From Thermodesulfovibrio sp. (lineage in GTDB: Bacteria; Nitrospirota; Thermodesulfovibrionia; Thermodesulfovibrionales; JdFR-85): 7,110 nucleotides of DNA. This document shows positions 1-6,018 of the stretch, in pieces. The DNA lies in the NCBI GenBank assembly GCA_027016675.1, contig JALUSH010000257.1:1-7110 (forward strand), written 5' to 3'. Each line of letters opens with the position of its first letter. Positions within the stretch are counted from its first letter, which is position 1. Under the pieces are notes generated by a model, which was not told where the DNA came from, searched no databases, and saw nothing but the letters and a program-made list of their open reading frames with translations. The position numbers and the translations under genes were made by a program.

Positions 1-39
1 AGAAGAGTACATTTTACTTCTAAAACACTGTAGACTATT

Positions 40-56
40 ATGTCAGAGTATGACAT
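40..56. promoter_or_regulatory. Inverted repeat, possible enhancer-binding-protein site
   Basis: The half-sites ATGTCA (40-45) and TGACAT (51-56) form a perfect 6-bp inverted repeat separated by 5 bases. Its centre lies about 84 bp upstream of the start site predicted from the sigma-54 promoter at 106-121. Activators of sigma-54 RNA polymerase usually bind dyads at about that distance. The role is inferred from symmetry and position only. A single TGACAT half-site recurs at 5880-5885, upstream of the second sigma-54-like site. Confidence 0.35.
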
Positions 57-105
57 TAGCAGATATTAAACTGACTGTTTTATAATGCTTTGATATTCAT
101 CCTGA

Positions 106-121
106 TGGCACAATCTTTGCT
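106..121 (+). promoter_or_regulatory. Sigma-54 (-24/-12) promoter upstream of manB
   Basis: TGGCACA (106-112), four bases, then TTGCT (117-121) matches the sigma-54 consensus TGGCAYR-N4-TTGCW at every defined position. The invariant GG (107-108) and GC (119-120) are separated by the required 10 bases. Transcription would start near 132, giving a 5' leader of about 75 nt before the manB ATG at 208. A dyad at 40-56 sits where an activator would bind. Expression would then depend on RpoN plus an ATP-hydrolysing enhancer-binding protein. The match is seen directly; its activity is inferred. Confidence 0.72.
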
Positions 122-164
122 CTCTTGAGAAATTAAGAAGAGAAAGATTTATGAAACTTGTATA

Positions 165-191
165 TGATATATTTTTCAACTAAATATATCA
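165..191 (+). promoter_or_regulatory. AT-rich leader hairpin or dyad upstream of manB
   Basis: TGATATATTT (165-174) and AAATATATCA (182-191) are perfect reverse complements around a 7-nt loop. The dyad ends 16 bp before the manB start codon and lies inside the transcript predicted from the promoter at 106-121. With 8 A/T pairs out of 10 it would be a weak RNA hairpin and has no U-tract, so it does not look like a terminator. It could be a protein-binding dyad or a translational element. A 10-codon reading frame (151-183) ends inside it. Confidence 0.4.
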
Positions 192-207
192 GACAAACTA
201 ACCAGGA

Positions 208-1617
208 ATGATTGATAAGATATTCAGAGAATACGATATCAGGGGAATTGTTGAGAAGGAGCTTACCCGGGAGTTCGCCTTTTCCCTTGGCAGAGCCTTC
301 GGCCAATATGTAAAAAGGCATGTTGATGGCTCTGTTTCCCTTAGTGTAGGGAGAGACATAAGGCTCAGTTCAGGGTATCTTGCAGAGGGGTTAATTGATG
401 GTTTAACTACAGAAGGCATTCATGTTTATGACCTTGGTGTATGTCCTACACCGCTACAGTATTTTTCACTTTTTACACTTGATGTGCAGGGTGGTGTAAT
501 GATAACAGGCAGTCACAACCCTCCTGAATACAATGGGTTCAAGCTGAGCCTTGGCAAGACCACCATTCATGGAGAGGCTATACAGGAGATAAAGAAGATC
601 CTTATAAATCTTGACGAGACCTGCTCTGCCCGGAGTGGCTCTGTTACAGGTGTAGACATTATATCCAGATATAAAGACTACATGTTTGAACAGTTTTCAT
701 ATCTTTCGTCCCCTGAATACAAAAGAATAAAGGTGGTTGTGGATGCTGGAAATGGCACCGCGGGGCTTGTGATGCCAGAGTTGCTTGAATCAATTGGCTG
801 TGATGTAATCAGGCTTTATTGTGAACCTGATGGCCGATTCCCCAATCATCATCCTGACCCCACTGTAGTAGAGAATATAAAGGATTTAATAAATACAACC
901 CTCTCCACAGGTGCTGACCTTGGTGTGGGCTATGATGGTGATGCTGACAGAATCGGCATTATAGATGAGGGTGGAGATATTGTGTGGGGAGATCAGATAA
1001 TGATTATCCTCTCACGGGAGATACTGAAACAGCATCCAGGTGCAACCATAATAGGTGATGTAAAATGCTCCCAGACCATGTTTGAGGATATAAGGGCAAA
1101 GGGTGGACATCCAATTATGTGGAAAACAGGGCATTCCCTTGTGAAAGATAAGATGAAAAAAGAAGGAGCAATACTTGCAGGAGAATTAAGTGGTCATATT
1201 TTTATTGGTGACAGATATTTTGGCTATGATGATGCGCTTTACACTACACTCAGAATTGTAGAGATAATGAAAACAAGCGGAAAGGGCATTAAGGAACTGC
1301 TGTCAGGTATTCCAAAGATGCACAGTACGCCTGAAATAAGGCTTGATTGTCCTGACAGTAAGAAGAAGACAGTAGTCCAGAAGGTGGTTGAACGGTTCAG
1401 GTCATATAGTACCGACGGTGGTTCACCACATAGAGTTCTTGAGATATATGATACAGATGGAGTAAGGGCAGTATTTGAGAAGGGCTGGGCGCTTCTGAGA
1501 TCGAGCAACACACAGCCTGTTGTTGTAATGAGGGTAGAGGCAGAGGATAAAGAAAGTCTTTCTCAGTACAAAGAGTTTATGGAGAGTGAATTTTTAAAGG
1601 CAATGGAGGAGATATGA
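208..1617 (+). CDS. manB: Phosphomannomutase/phosphoglucomutase
   Basis: This cytoplasmic enzyme interconverts mannose-6-phosphate and mannose-1-phosphate, and probably the glucose phosphates as well, supplying the substrate of the next gene. The 469-residue length is close to that of the four-domain alpha-D-phosphohexomutase family (Pseudomonas AlgC, about 463). Visible motifs in order are the N-terminal FREYDIRGI (6-14), the phosphoserine loop TGSHNP (100-105, catalytic Ser102), the Mg-binding loop DGDADR (243-248), the sugar-specificity loop GELSGH (325-330), and the C-terminal phosphate-binding RSSNT (431-435). All key residues are present. The ATG at 208 is chosen because an in-frame TAA lies at 199-201 and the family N-terminus follows directly. 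Its only Shine-Dalgarno-like bases, AGGA (204-207), touch the start codon, so initiation may be weak. It overlaps manC by 4 bp. The sugar preference (mannose or glucose) cannot be settled from sequence alone; the context favours mannose. Confidence 0.95.
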   Translation: MIDKIFREYDIRGIVEKELTREFAFSLGRAFGQYVKRHVDGSVSLSVGRDIRLSSGYLAEGLIDGLTTEGIHVYDLGVCPTPLQYFSLFTLDVQGGVMITGSHNPPEYNGFKLSLGKTTIHGEAIQEIKKILINLDETCSARSGSVTGVDIISRYKDYMFEQFSYLSSPEYKRIKVVVDAGNGTAGLVMPELLESIGCDVIRLYCEPDGRFPNHHPDPTVVENIKDLINTTLSTGADLGVGYDGDADRIGIIDEGGDIVWGDQIMIILSREILKQHPGATIIGDVKCSQTMFEDIRAKGGHPIMWKTGHSLVKDKMKKEGAILAGELSGHIFIGDRYFGYDDALYTTLRIVEIMKTSGKGIKELLSGIPKMHSTPEIRLDCPDSKKKTVVQKVVERFRSYSTDGGSPHRVLEIYDTDGVRAVFEKGWALLRSSNTQPVVVMRVEAEDKESLSQYKEFMESEFLKAMEEI

Positions 1618-3080
1618 AAGCAATAATCCTTGCAGGAGGAAGTGGCACCAGGCTGTGGCCACTTTCAAGGAAAAATTATCCGAAACAGTTTCTGAAATTA
1701 AATGGTGATAGTTCTCTACTTCAGCAGACAGTGGAAAGGCTGCTAATAGGTCTGTCTCGTGATGATATTATTGTAATGACAAACGATGGCTACAAGTTTT
1801 TTGTGCTCTCTGATCTCAAACCCTACTCCGTGGGGATGGAGAACATTCTTCTTGAACCTGTTGGAAGAAATACAGCCCCTGCAATTGCACTTGGTATAAA
1901 GTTTTGTATGGAAAGGCTTGGCTGTGATTATGATGAGGTGGTATTTATCTCACCTTCAGACCACCTTATAAAGCCTGTTGAGAGGTTTGCTGAATATATC
2001 ACCCTGTCAGAGAAGATTGCTGCGGAGGGCTACATAGTAACCTTTGGTATAAAGCCTACAAGACCGGAGACAGGCTATGGGTATATAGAAGTCAGAAATC
2101 GGAAGTCAGAGGTCGGAAGTCGGAGGTCAGAAGTCAGAAGACAAGAGTCCAATGTCCAAGGTCCGGAGTCAATAGTCCATGGTTCATACTACCACGTTGA
2201 GAAGTTTGTTGAAAAGCCCGACAAGAAAAAGGCAGAGGAATATCTGGAAAAGGGTACTTACTACTGGAATTCAGGCATGTTTGCTTTTCAGATAGGGACA
2301 ATTATAGATGAATTTAAAAGACATGCTCCAGAGATTTCGGAGATGCTCGAGATGCCTTTTGATAAGATGCTTGAAGACTTTCATACCATGCCAGAGATAT
2401 CAGTGGATTATGCCATAATGGAGAAATCTGACAGAGTGGTTACCATGCCTCTTGATATCTACTGGAATGATATAGGTTCCTGGGACTCGATATACGAAGT
2501 TCTTGAAAAGGACAATGATGGAAATATAACAAAAGGAGATGTTCTTCCAGTAGGTACAAAGGATACCCTTATAATTGGTGACAAAAGGCTTATTACCACC
2601 ATAGGACTTGAGGACTGCCTTGTGGTTGAGACAGACGATGCCATTCTTATAGCGAAGAAAGGCGAAACCCAGAGGGTAAAGGATGTTGTGGAAGAGCTGA
2701 AGAAGAGAAGCAGAAAAGAGGTTTCAGAGCACGTAACAACATACAGACCATGGGGGAGTTATACCATCCTTGAAACAGGCCCCAGATATAAGATAAAAAG
2801 GATAGTTGTAAATCCAGGTGAAAAGCTGAGCCTTCAGAAACACTATCATCGTTCTGAACACTGGGTTGTTGTAAGGGGTACGGCCAGGGTTACGATAGGA
2901 GACGGTGAAATCTATATACATGAGAACGAATCTGTTTATGTTCCGAAATCAACCCTGCACAGGCTTGAAAACCCTGGAAAGATTCCTGTTGAGATTATAG
3001 AGGTGCAGAATGGTGAGTATGTGGAGGAGGATGACATTGTACGCTTTGATGATCACTATGGGCGACACCAATCACAGTAA
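1614..3080 (+). CDS. manC: Bifunctional mannose-1-phosphate guanylyltransferase / mannose-6-phosphate isomerase
   Basis: The 488-residue AlgA/ManC-type type II enzyme isomerises fructose-6-P to mannose-6-P and joins mannose-1-P to GTP to give GDP-mannose. The N-terminal nucleotidyltransferase domain shows the signature GGSGTRLWPLSRKNYPKQF (8-26), SPSDH (113-117), and the sugar-binding FVEKP (198-202). The C-terminal cupin isomerase domain shows PWGSY (379-383), the metal site QKHYHRSEHW (408-417), and PKSTLHRLENPG (444-455). The start ATG (1614) overlaps the manB stop as ATGA and is preceded by a strong GGAGGAG (1605-1611), which indicates translational coupling. The oddity is an extra segment at residues 160-190, just before FVEKP, where homologues usually have a short variable link. 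It is encoded by a 7-bp tandem array (2091-2188). The frame and both active sites are intact, so I expect a working enzyme with a flexible, basic surface loop. Confidence 0.95.
   Translation: MKAIILAGGSGTRLWPLSRKNYPKQFLKLNGDSSLLQQTVERLLIGLSRDDIIVMTNDGYKFFVLSDLKPYSVGMENILLEPVGRNTAPAIALGIKFCMERLGCDYDEVVFISPSDHLIKPVERFAEYITLSEKIAAEGYIVTFGIKPTRPETGYGYIEVRNRKSEVGSRRSEVRRQESNVQGPESIVHGSYYHVEKFVEKPDKKKAEEYLEKGTYYWNSGMFAFQIGTIIDEFKRHAPEISEMLEMPFDKMLEDFHTMPEISVDYAIMEKSDRVVTMPLDIYWNDIGSWDSIYEVLEKDNDGNITKGDVLPVGTKDTLIIGDKRLITTIGLEDCLVVETDDAILIAKKGETQRVKDVVEELKKRSRKEVSEHVTTYRPWGSYTILETGPRYKIKRIVVNPGEKLSLQKHYHRSEHWVVVRGTARVTIGDGEIYIHENESVYVPKSTLHRLENPGKIPVEIIEVQNGEYVEEDDIVRFDDHYGRHQSQ
2091..2188 (+). repeat. 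7-bp tandem repeat array inside manC, in frame
   Basis: Fourteen consecutive heptamers can be read without a gap. The first seven fit GTCRGAR, apart from one ATCGGAA. A transition unit, GACAAGA, follows. Then come GTCCAAT, GTCCAAG, GTCCGGA, GTCAATA and GTCCATG, and finally a decayed GTTCATA. The array thus has a GTCAGAA-type half and a GTCCAAT-type half. Because three heptamers equal seven codons, the translation also repeats every seven residues: RNRKSEV, GSRRSEV, RRQESNV, QGPESIV (residues 161-188). Similar GTC-heptamer arrays, giving SEVRSQ-like peptides, are known to me from intergenic regions of some environmental bacterial genomes; that part is from memory. Confidence 0.85.
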
Positions 3081-3103
3081 GCCCCGTTGTATGTAACAGG
3101 ATA

Positions 3104-3151
3104 ATCTGATATCTGATGGCAGTGGCAAATGGCATGTAGGGTATAGTACAT
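3104..3151 (+). repeat. Possible degenerate heptad-periodic tract after manC
   Basis: Two exact copies of ATCTGAT (3104-3110, 3111-3117) are followed by GGCAGT, then GGCAAAT (3124-3130), GGCATGT (3131-3137), AGGGTAT (3138-3144) and AGTACAT (3145-3151). The 7-bp phase holds apart from one 6-base unit. It may be a decayed relative, or another sequence class, of the array inside manC. It lies in the 173-bp gap between manC and gmd, where I see no terminator and no convincing promoter. The exact doublet is certain; the rest is degenerate and could be chance. Confidence 0.4.
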
Positions 3152-3253
3152 AGTTTTACGATTACAACATCTCAACCAAACAAGTCAATTAAAAATTATA
3201 AAAGCAAATACACACTATATATGGAATAAAAGCAAAATCAGAAAGGAGCAACG

Positions 3254-4408
3254 ATGAAACGGGCATTAATTACAGGTATAACAGGGCAGGATGGCTCATA
3301 TCTTGCTGAATTTCTATTGTCCAAAGGCTACGAGGTTCATGGACTTATAAGAAGGGCAAGCACTTTTAACACACAGAGGATAGACCATATTTATATTGAT
3401 CCACATGAGCCTGAAGTTAGATTCTTTCTCCATTATGGAGATCTCTCTGACTCAGGACAGCTTACTAATATTGTATATAATATCCGGCCTAATGAGATCT
3501 ATAACCTGGCAGCCCAATCGCATGTCAGGGTATCCTTTGATATGCCTGAATATACTGCAGATATAACAGCCCTCGGGACAACGCGGCTTCTGGAGGCTGT
3601 AAGAAGAAGTGGCATAAAGACAAAATTCTATCAGGCATCTTCTTCAGAGATGTTTGGTGCATCTCCGCCGCCACAGAATGAAAAAACCCCTTTTTATCCA
3701 AGAAGTCCTTATGCGGCAGCAAAGGTATATTCTTACTGGATAACGGTAAATTATCGTGAAGGATATAATCTGTTTGCATGTAATGGAATACTTTTCAACC
3801 ATGAATCACCAAGGAGAGGAGAAACTTTTGTTACAAGAAAGATCACCAGAGCCCTGTCAAATATTCTTGCAGGAAGGCAAAATAAATTATATCTGGGAAA
3901 TCTCAAAGCTCGAAGGGACTGGGGATTTGCTCCTGAATATGTGGAGATGATGTGGCTTATGCTTCAGCAGGATGAGGCGGATGATTATGCAGTGGGTACA
4001 GGTGAAAGTCATTCTGTGAAGGAGTTTGTTGAGAAATCCTTTGAGTATGCGGGAGTTGAGCTTGAATGGAGAGGCAGTTGGACAGAGGAAAAAGGGGTGG
4101 TTCGAAGCCTCAGAGAAGAATGGACTGATGTTTTGTCACCAGGGCAGGTGTTGATAGAAATAGACCCCCGTTATTTCAGACCAACAGAGGTGGAATTTCT
4201 TCAGGCAGATATCACAAAGGCAAGACAGAAACTTGGCTGGGAGCCGAGAACCACCTTTGATGAACTTATAAAGATAATGGTAGATTATGACATGAAACTC
4301 GTAGGACTTGACCCTGTTGGAGAAGGAATAGAGGTATGTGAAAGAAAAGGCTTTCTTTACACTAATCATGACTATTCGTTTTATGAGAGAGTCAGGGAAG
4401 GGGAGTAA
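3254..4408 (+). CDS. gmd: GDP-mannose 4,6-dehydratase
   Basis: This enzyme converts GDP-D-mannose to GDP-4-keto-6-deoxy-D-mannose with a bound NADP cofactor. It belongs to the extended short-chain dehydrogenase/reductase family. The 384-residue protein shows the Rossmann motif GITGQDGSYLAE (8-19), NLAAQSHV (84-91), the catalytic SSSEMFG (129-135) with Tyr153 and Lys157 (YAAAK), NHESPRRGETFVTRK (182-196), GNLKARRDWGFAPEYV (215-230), and the C-terminal RYFRPTEVE (306-314). Length and order agree with E. coli Gmd (about 373). The ATG at 3254 follows AAGGAG (3243-3248) with 5-nt spacing. A 173-bp gap separates it from manC. I find no clear promoter there, so read-through from manB-manC is possible. 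The adjoining fcl gene fixes the likely end product as GDP-L-fucose; alone, this intermediate could also feed GDP-rhamnose or GDP-perosamine. Confidence 0.96.
   Translation: MKRALITGITGQDGSYLAEFLLSKGYEVHGLIRRASTFNTQRIDHIYIDPHEPEVRFFLHYGDLSDSGQLTNIVYNIRPNEIYNLAAQSHVRVSFDMPEYTADITALGTTRLLEAVRRSGIKTKFYQASSSEMFGASPPPQNEKTPFYPRSPYAAAKVYSYWITVNYREGYNLFACNGILFNHESPRRGETFVTRKITRALSNILAGRQNKLYLGNLKARRDWGFAPEYVEMMWLMLQQDEADDYAVGTGESHSVKEFVEKSFEYAGVELEWRGSWTEEKGVVRSLREEWTDVLSPGQVLIEIDPRYFRPTEVEFLQADITKARQKLGWEPRTTFDELIKIMVDYDMKLVGLDPVGEGIEVCERKGFLYTNHDYSFYERVREGE
4394..4405 (+). promoter_or_regulatory. Ribosome binding site that decides the fcl start
   Basis: AGGGAAGGGGAG lies within the last codons of gmd. 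Its GGAG (4402-4405) is 9 nt from the ATG at 4415 but only 3 nt from the in-frame TTG at 4409. Normal spacing therefore favours the ATG. Confidence 0.65.
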
Positions 4409-4414
4409 TTGACA

Positions 4415-5617
4415 ATGAAACTGGATGATAAAATAGTGGTATTTGGAGCCACCGGGTTAGTGGGTAGTGCCATAATCAGAAAGTTGGTAGAAAAGGGATA
4501 TAAGAATATTATTGGCACCTATAAATCCTCAAAAATCGCTGACAGTCTTTCCAGTGTAAGATATTATAATGTTGATCTTACATATCAACCTGATGTTATG
4601 GATTTTTTCAGAAAAGTGCGACCTGATTATGTGTTTCTTGCAGCAGCAAAAGTGGGTGGAATTCTTGCAAACAATACTTACCCGGCAGATTTCATTTACA
4701 TTAACATAATGATCCAATCAAATGTAATTCATGCAGCCTATAAGTATGGTGTAAATCGGCTTTTATTCTTGGGATCCTCTTGTATATATCCAAAGTTTGC
4801 ACCCCAGCCCATGAAGGAGGAGCATCTCTTAACAGGTGAACTTGAGCCAACAAATGAGCCCTATGCAGTAGCCAAGATTGCAGGTATAAAAATGTGTCAA
4901 TCTTACAATCGTCAATATGGTACTCGATTTCTGTCTGTCATGCCAACTAACCTTTATGGTCCAAATGATAATTTTGATCTTCTAAACTCTCATGTTCTGC
5001 CAGCCTTGATAAGAAAGTTCCATCTTGCAAAATTACTTGCCAACGGTGATTTTGAAGGTATAAAGGAAGACTTTATAATAAGGGGTAATAAAGAGACAGA
5101 AGTAAACGGTAGAAAAATCTTTATCAAGGAAAACACTCTGGAAAAAGAGGTTATGCTTATTTTAAAATACTTCGGCATTACCTCATTCGCCCAGCATTCA
5201 ATAGATGCATCAGTCAATTCGCCAATTACTGTATCCCTCTGGGGCACAGGTTCTCCACGTAGAGAATTCCTTCATGTTGATGACCTTGCTGATGCTTGTG
5301 TGTTTTTAATGAATCTTGATGATGCCACTTTTTCCTCAATTCTCTCTACTCACCCGTCTCCTGGTGTTATTAATATCGGTGTTGGTAAGGATATAACTAT
5401 TAAAGAACTTGCTGAAAGGGTAAAAGAGATTGTTGAATTTGAAGGCAAGATAAGTTGGGATTCCTCAAAACCAGATGGCACTCCAAGAAAACTCCTTGAT
5501 GTCTCAAGGCTTTTTTCTTTAGGATGGACACCAGGTATAGAACTTAAGAAGGGTATTATAAATACCTATGAATGGTATAAGAGCCATGAAATTAAATGCT
5601 TACCATTTAGTAATTAA
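4415..5617 (+). CDS. fcl: GDP-L-fucose synthase (GDP-4-keto-6-deoxymannose 3,5-epimerase/4-reductase)
   Basis: This enzyme epimerises and reduces the Gmd product with NADPH to GDP-L-fucose. It is an extended-SDR protein of 400 residues from the ATG (402 if TTG 4409 is used). It shows GATGLVG (11-17), AAAKVGGI (76-83), GSSCIYP (120-126) with catalytic Ser121 and Cys123, NEPYAVAK (147-154) with Tyr150 and Lys154, MPTNLYGPNDNF (176-187), SHV with His193, WGTGSPRREFLHVDD (276-290), and SKPDGTPRKLLDVSRL (351-366). E. coli Fcl has about 320 residues. The excess is mostly one insertion of about 60 residues between the RKFH segment and the LWGTG strand. I recall a similar insertion in the roughly 356-residue Bacteroides type, so this is a known subfamily rather than damage. 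It starts 6 bp after the gmd stop, so the two are almost certainly co-transcribed. The product also goes by the symbol wcaG. Confidence 0.94.
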   Translation: MKLDDKIVVFGATGLVGSAIIRKLVEKGYKNIIGTYKSSKIADSLSSVRYYNVDLTYQPDVMDFFRKVRPDYVFLAAAKVGGILANNTYPADFIYINIMIQSNVIHAAYKYGVNRLLFLGSSCIYPKFAPQPMKEEHLLTGELEPTNEPYAVAKIAGIKMCQSYNRQYGTRFLSVMPTNLYGPNDNFDLLNSHVLPALIRKFHLAKLLANGDFEGIKEDFIIRGNKETEVNGRKIFIKENTLEKEVMLILKYFGITSFAQHSIDASVNSPITVSLWGTGSPRREFLHVDDLADACVFLMNLDDATFSSILSTHPSPGVINIGVGKDITIKELAERVKEIVEFEGKISWDSSKPDGTPRKLLDVSRLFSLGWTPGIELKKGIINTYEWYKSHEIKCLPFSN

Positions 5618-6018
5618 ATCTCATTGTGATTTTATGCTTCCCCCAAACTGTATCTATTAGCTACATAAATTAATCTTAAGAACTTATTGTACGGAAACTT
5701 TTGAAAATCATTGTAACTTCTTGATATTTAAAGTAAACCTTTTAGTATCTGCCCTCCCAATAAAAATATTTTAATAGACCATCCTCTAAAACTGTCGCTT
5801 ACGGCTACAAAAACAGTGTTTTTAATCAAGAAAACAAATCCTTATTAAACCTGGTTTTTTAAAAATATTTTTAATTATTTGACATATTGATATTTAAAAA
5901 AACTTTGAAAAACATATAGTTAGCTTGTTGATCAAGTTTTTAGTATTCAGAAATCTTTTGATTGGCATGAAAGTTGGTATTTCTTAATAGAAAAGCAAGA
6001 ACTGTTTAGGAGCTAAAG
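5618..6018. other. AT-rich intergenic region between fcl and the WecA-like gene
   Basis: This is 401 bp without a plausible gene on either strand. It contains a sigma-54-like site (5963-5978), a TGACAT half-site (5880-5885), a 12-bp direct repeat TTGATATTTAAA (5721-5732 and 5887-5898), a 16-bp AT palindrome (5859-5874), and a second copy of TAAAAATATTTT (5761-5772 and 5860-5871). No good terminator for the upstream genes is visible. It most likely divides two transcription units. Confidence 0.6.
5963..5978 (+). promoter_or_regulatory. Near-consensus sigma-54 promoter upstream of the WecA-like gene
   Basis: TGGCATG (5963-5969), four bases, then TTGGT (5974-5978) fits TGGCAYR-N4-TTGCW with one mismatch, G for C in the -12 element (5977). 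The GG at 5964-5965 is correctly spaced. The start would be near 5989, leaving about 30 nt to the ATG at 6019 and placing AGGAG (6008-6012) inside the leader. The mismatch falls on a conserved base, so activity is less certain than for the site upstream of manB. That both transcription units carry such a site raises the likelihood. Confidence 0.5.

Noticed and set aside
2..85. Open frame entering from the left edge, which could be the tail of an upstream gene
   Set aside because: It has 27 codons with no recognisable sequence, and it overlaps the dyad at 40-56; not enough to call.
81..86. Perfect TATAAT -10 hexamer upstream of manB
   Set aside because: No acceptable -35 at 16-18 bp spacing and no exact extended -10 TGn; the sigma-54 site 20 bp downstream is a far better match.
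2091..2188. Short repeats considered as a CRISPR array
   Set aside because: The units are 7 bp and contiguous, with no spacers, inside a conserved coding frame.
3117..3137. Three TGGCA words upstream of gmd resembling -24 elements
   Set aside because: None has a TTGC-type -12 element at the correct distance; they are better explained by the heptad-periodic tract.
4409..4411. TTG as the start codon of fcl
   Set aside because: It is only 3 nt from the Shine-Dalgarno and is a weaker codon; the ATG two codons later has normal spacing. It would add only two residues.
4990..5247. 85-codon minus-strand open frame inside fcl
   Set aside because: It lies opposite a conserved gene, has no ribosome binding site that stands out, and resembles no family I know; treated as a shadow.
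5788..5822. Possible rho-independent terminator after fcl (ACTGT with ACAGT, then a T run)
   Set aside because: Only a 5-bp stem with a 17-nt loop and little GC; too weak to call.
5859..5874. 16-bp perfect palindrome TTAAAAATATTTTTAA
   Set aside because: Made only of A and T in a very AT-rich spacer, where such palindromes arise readily by chance.
5879..5884. Perfect TTGACA -35 hexamer upstream of the WecA-like gene
   Set aside because: No -10-like hexamer at 16-18 bp; TATAGT (5915-5920) is about 30 bp away. The TGACAT is better explained as part of the block shared with the manB upstream region.
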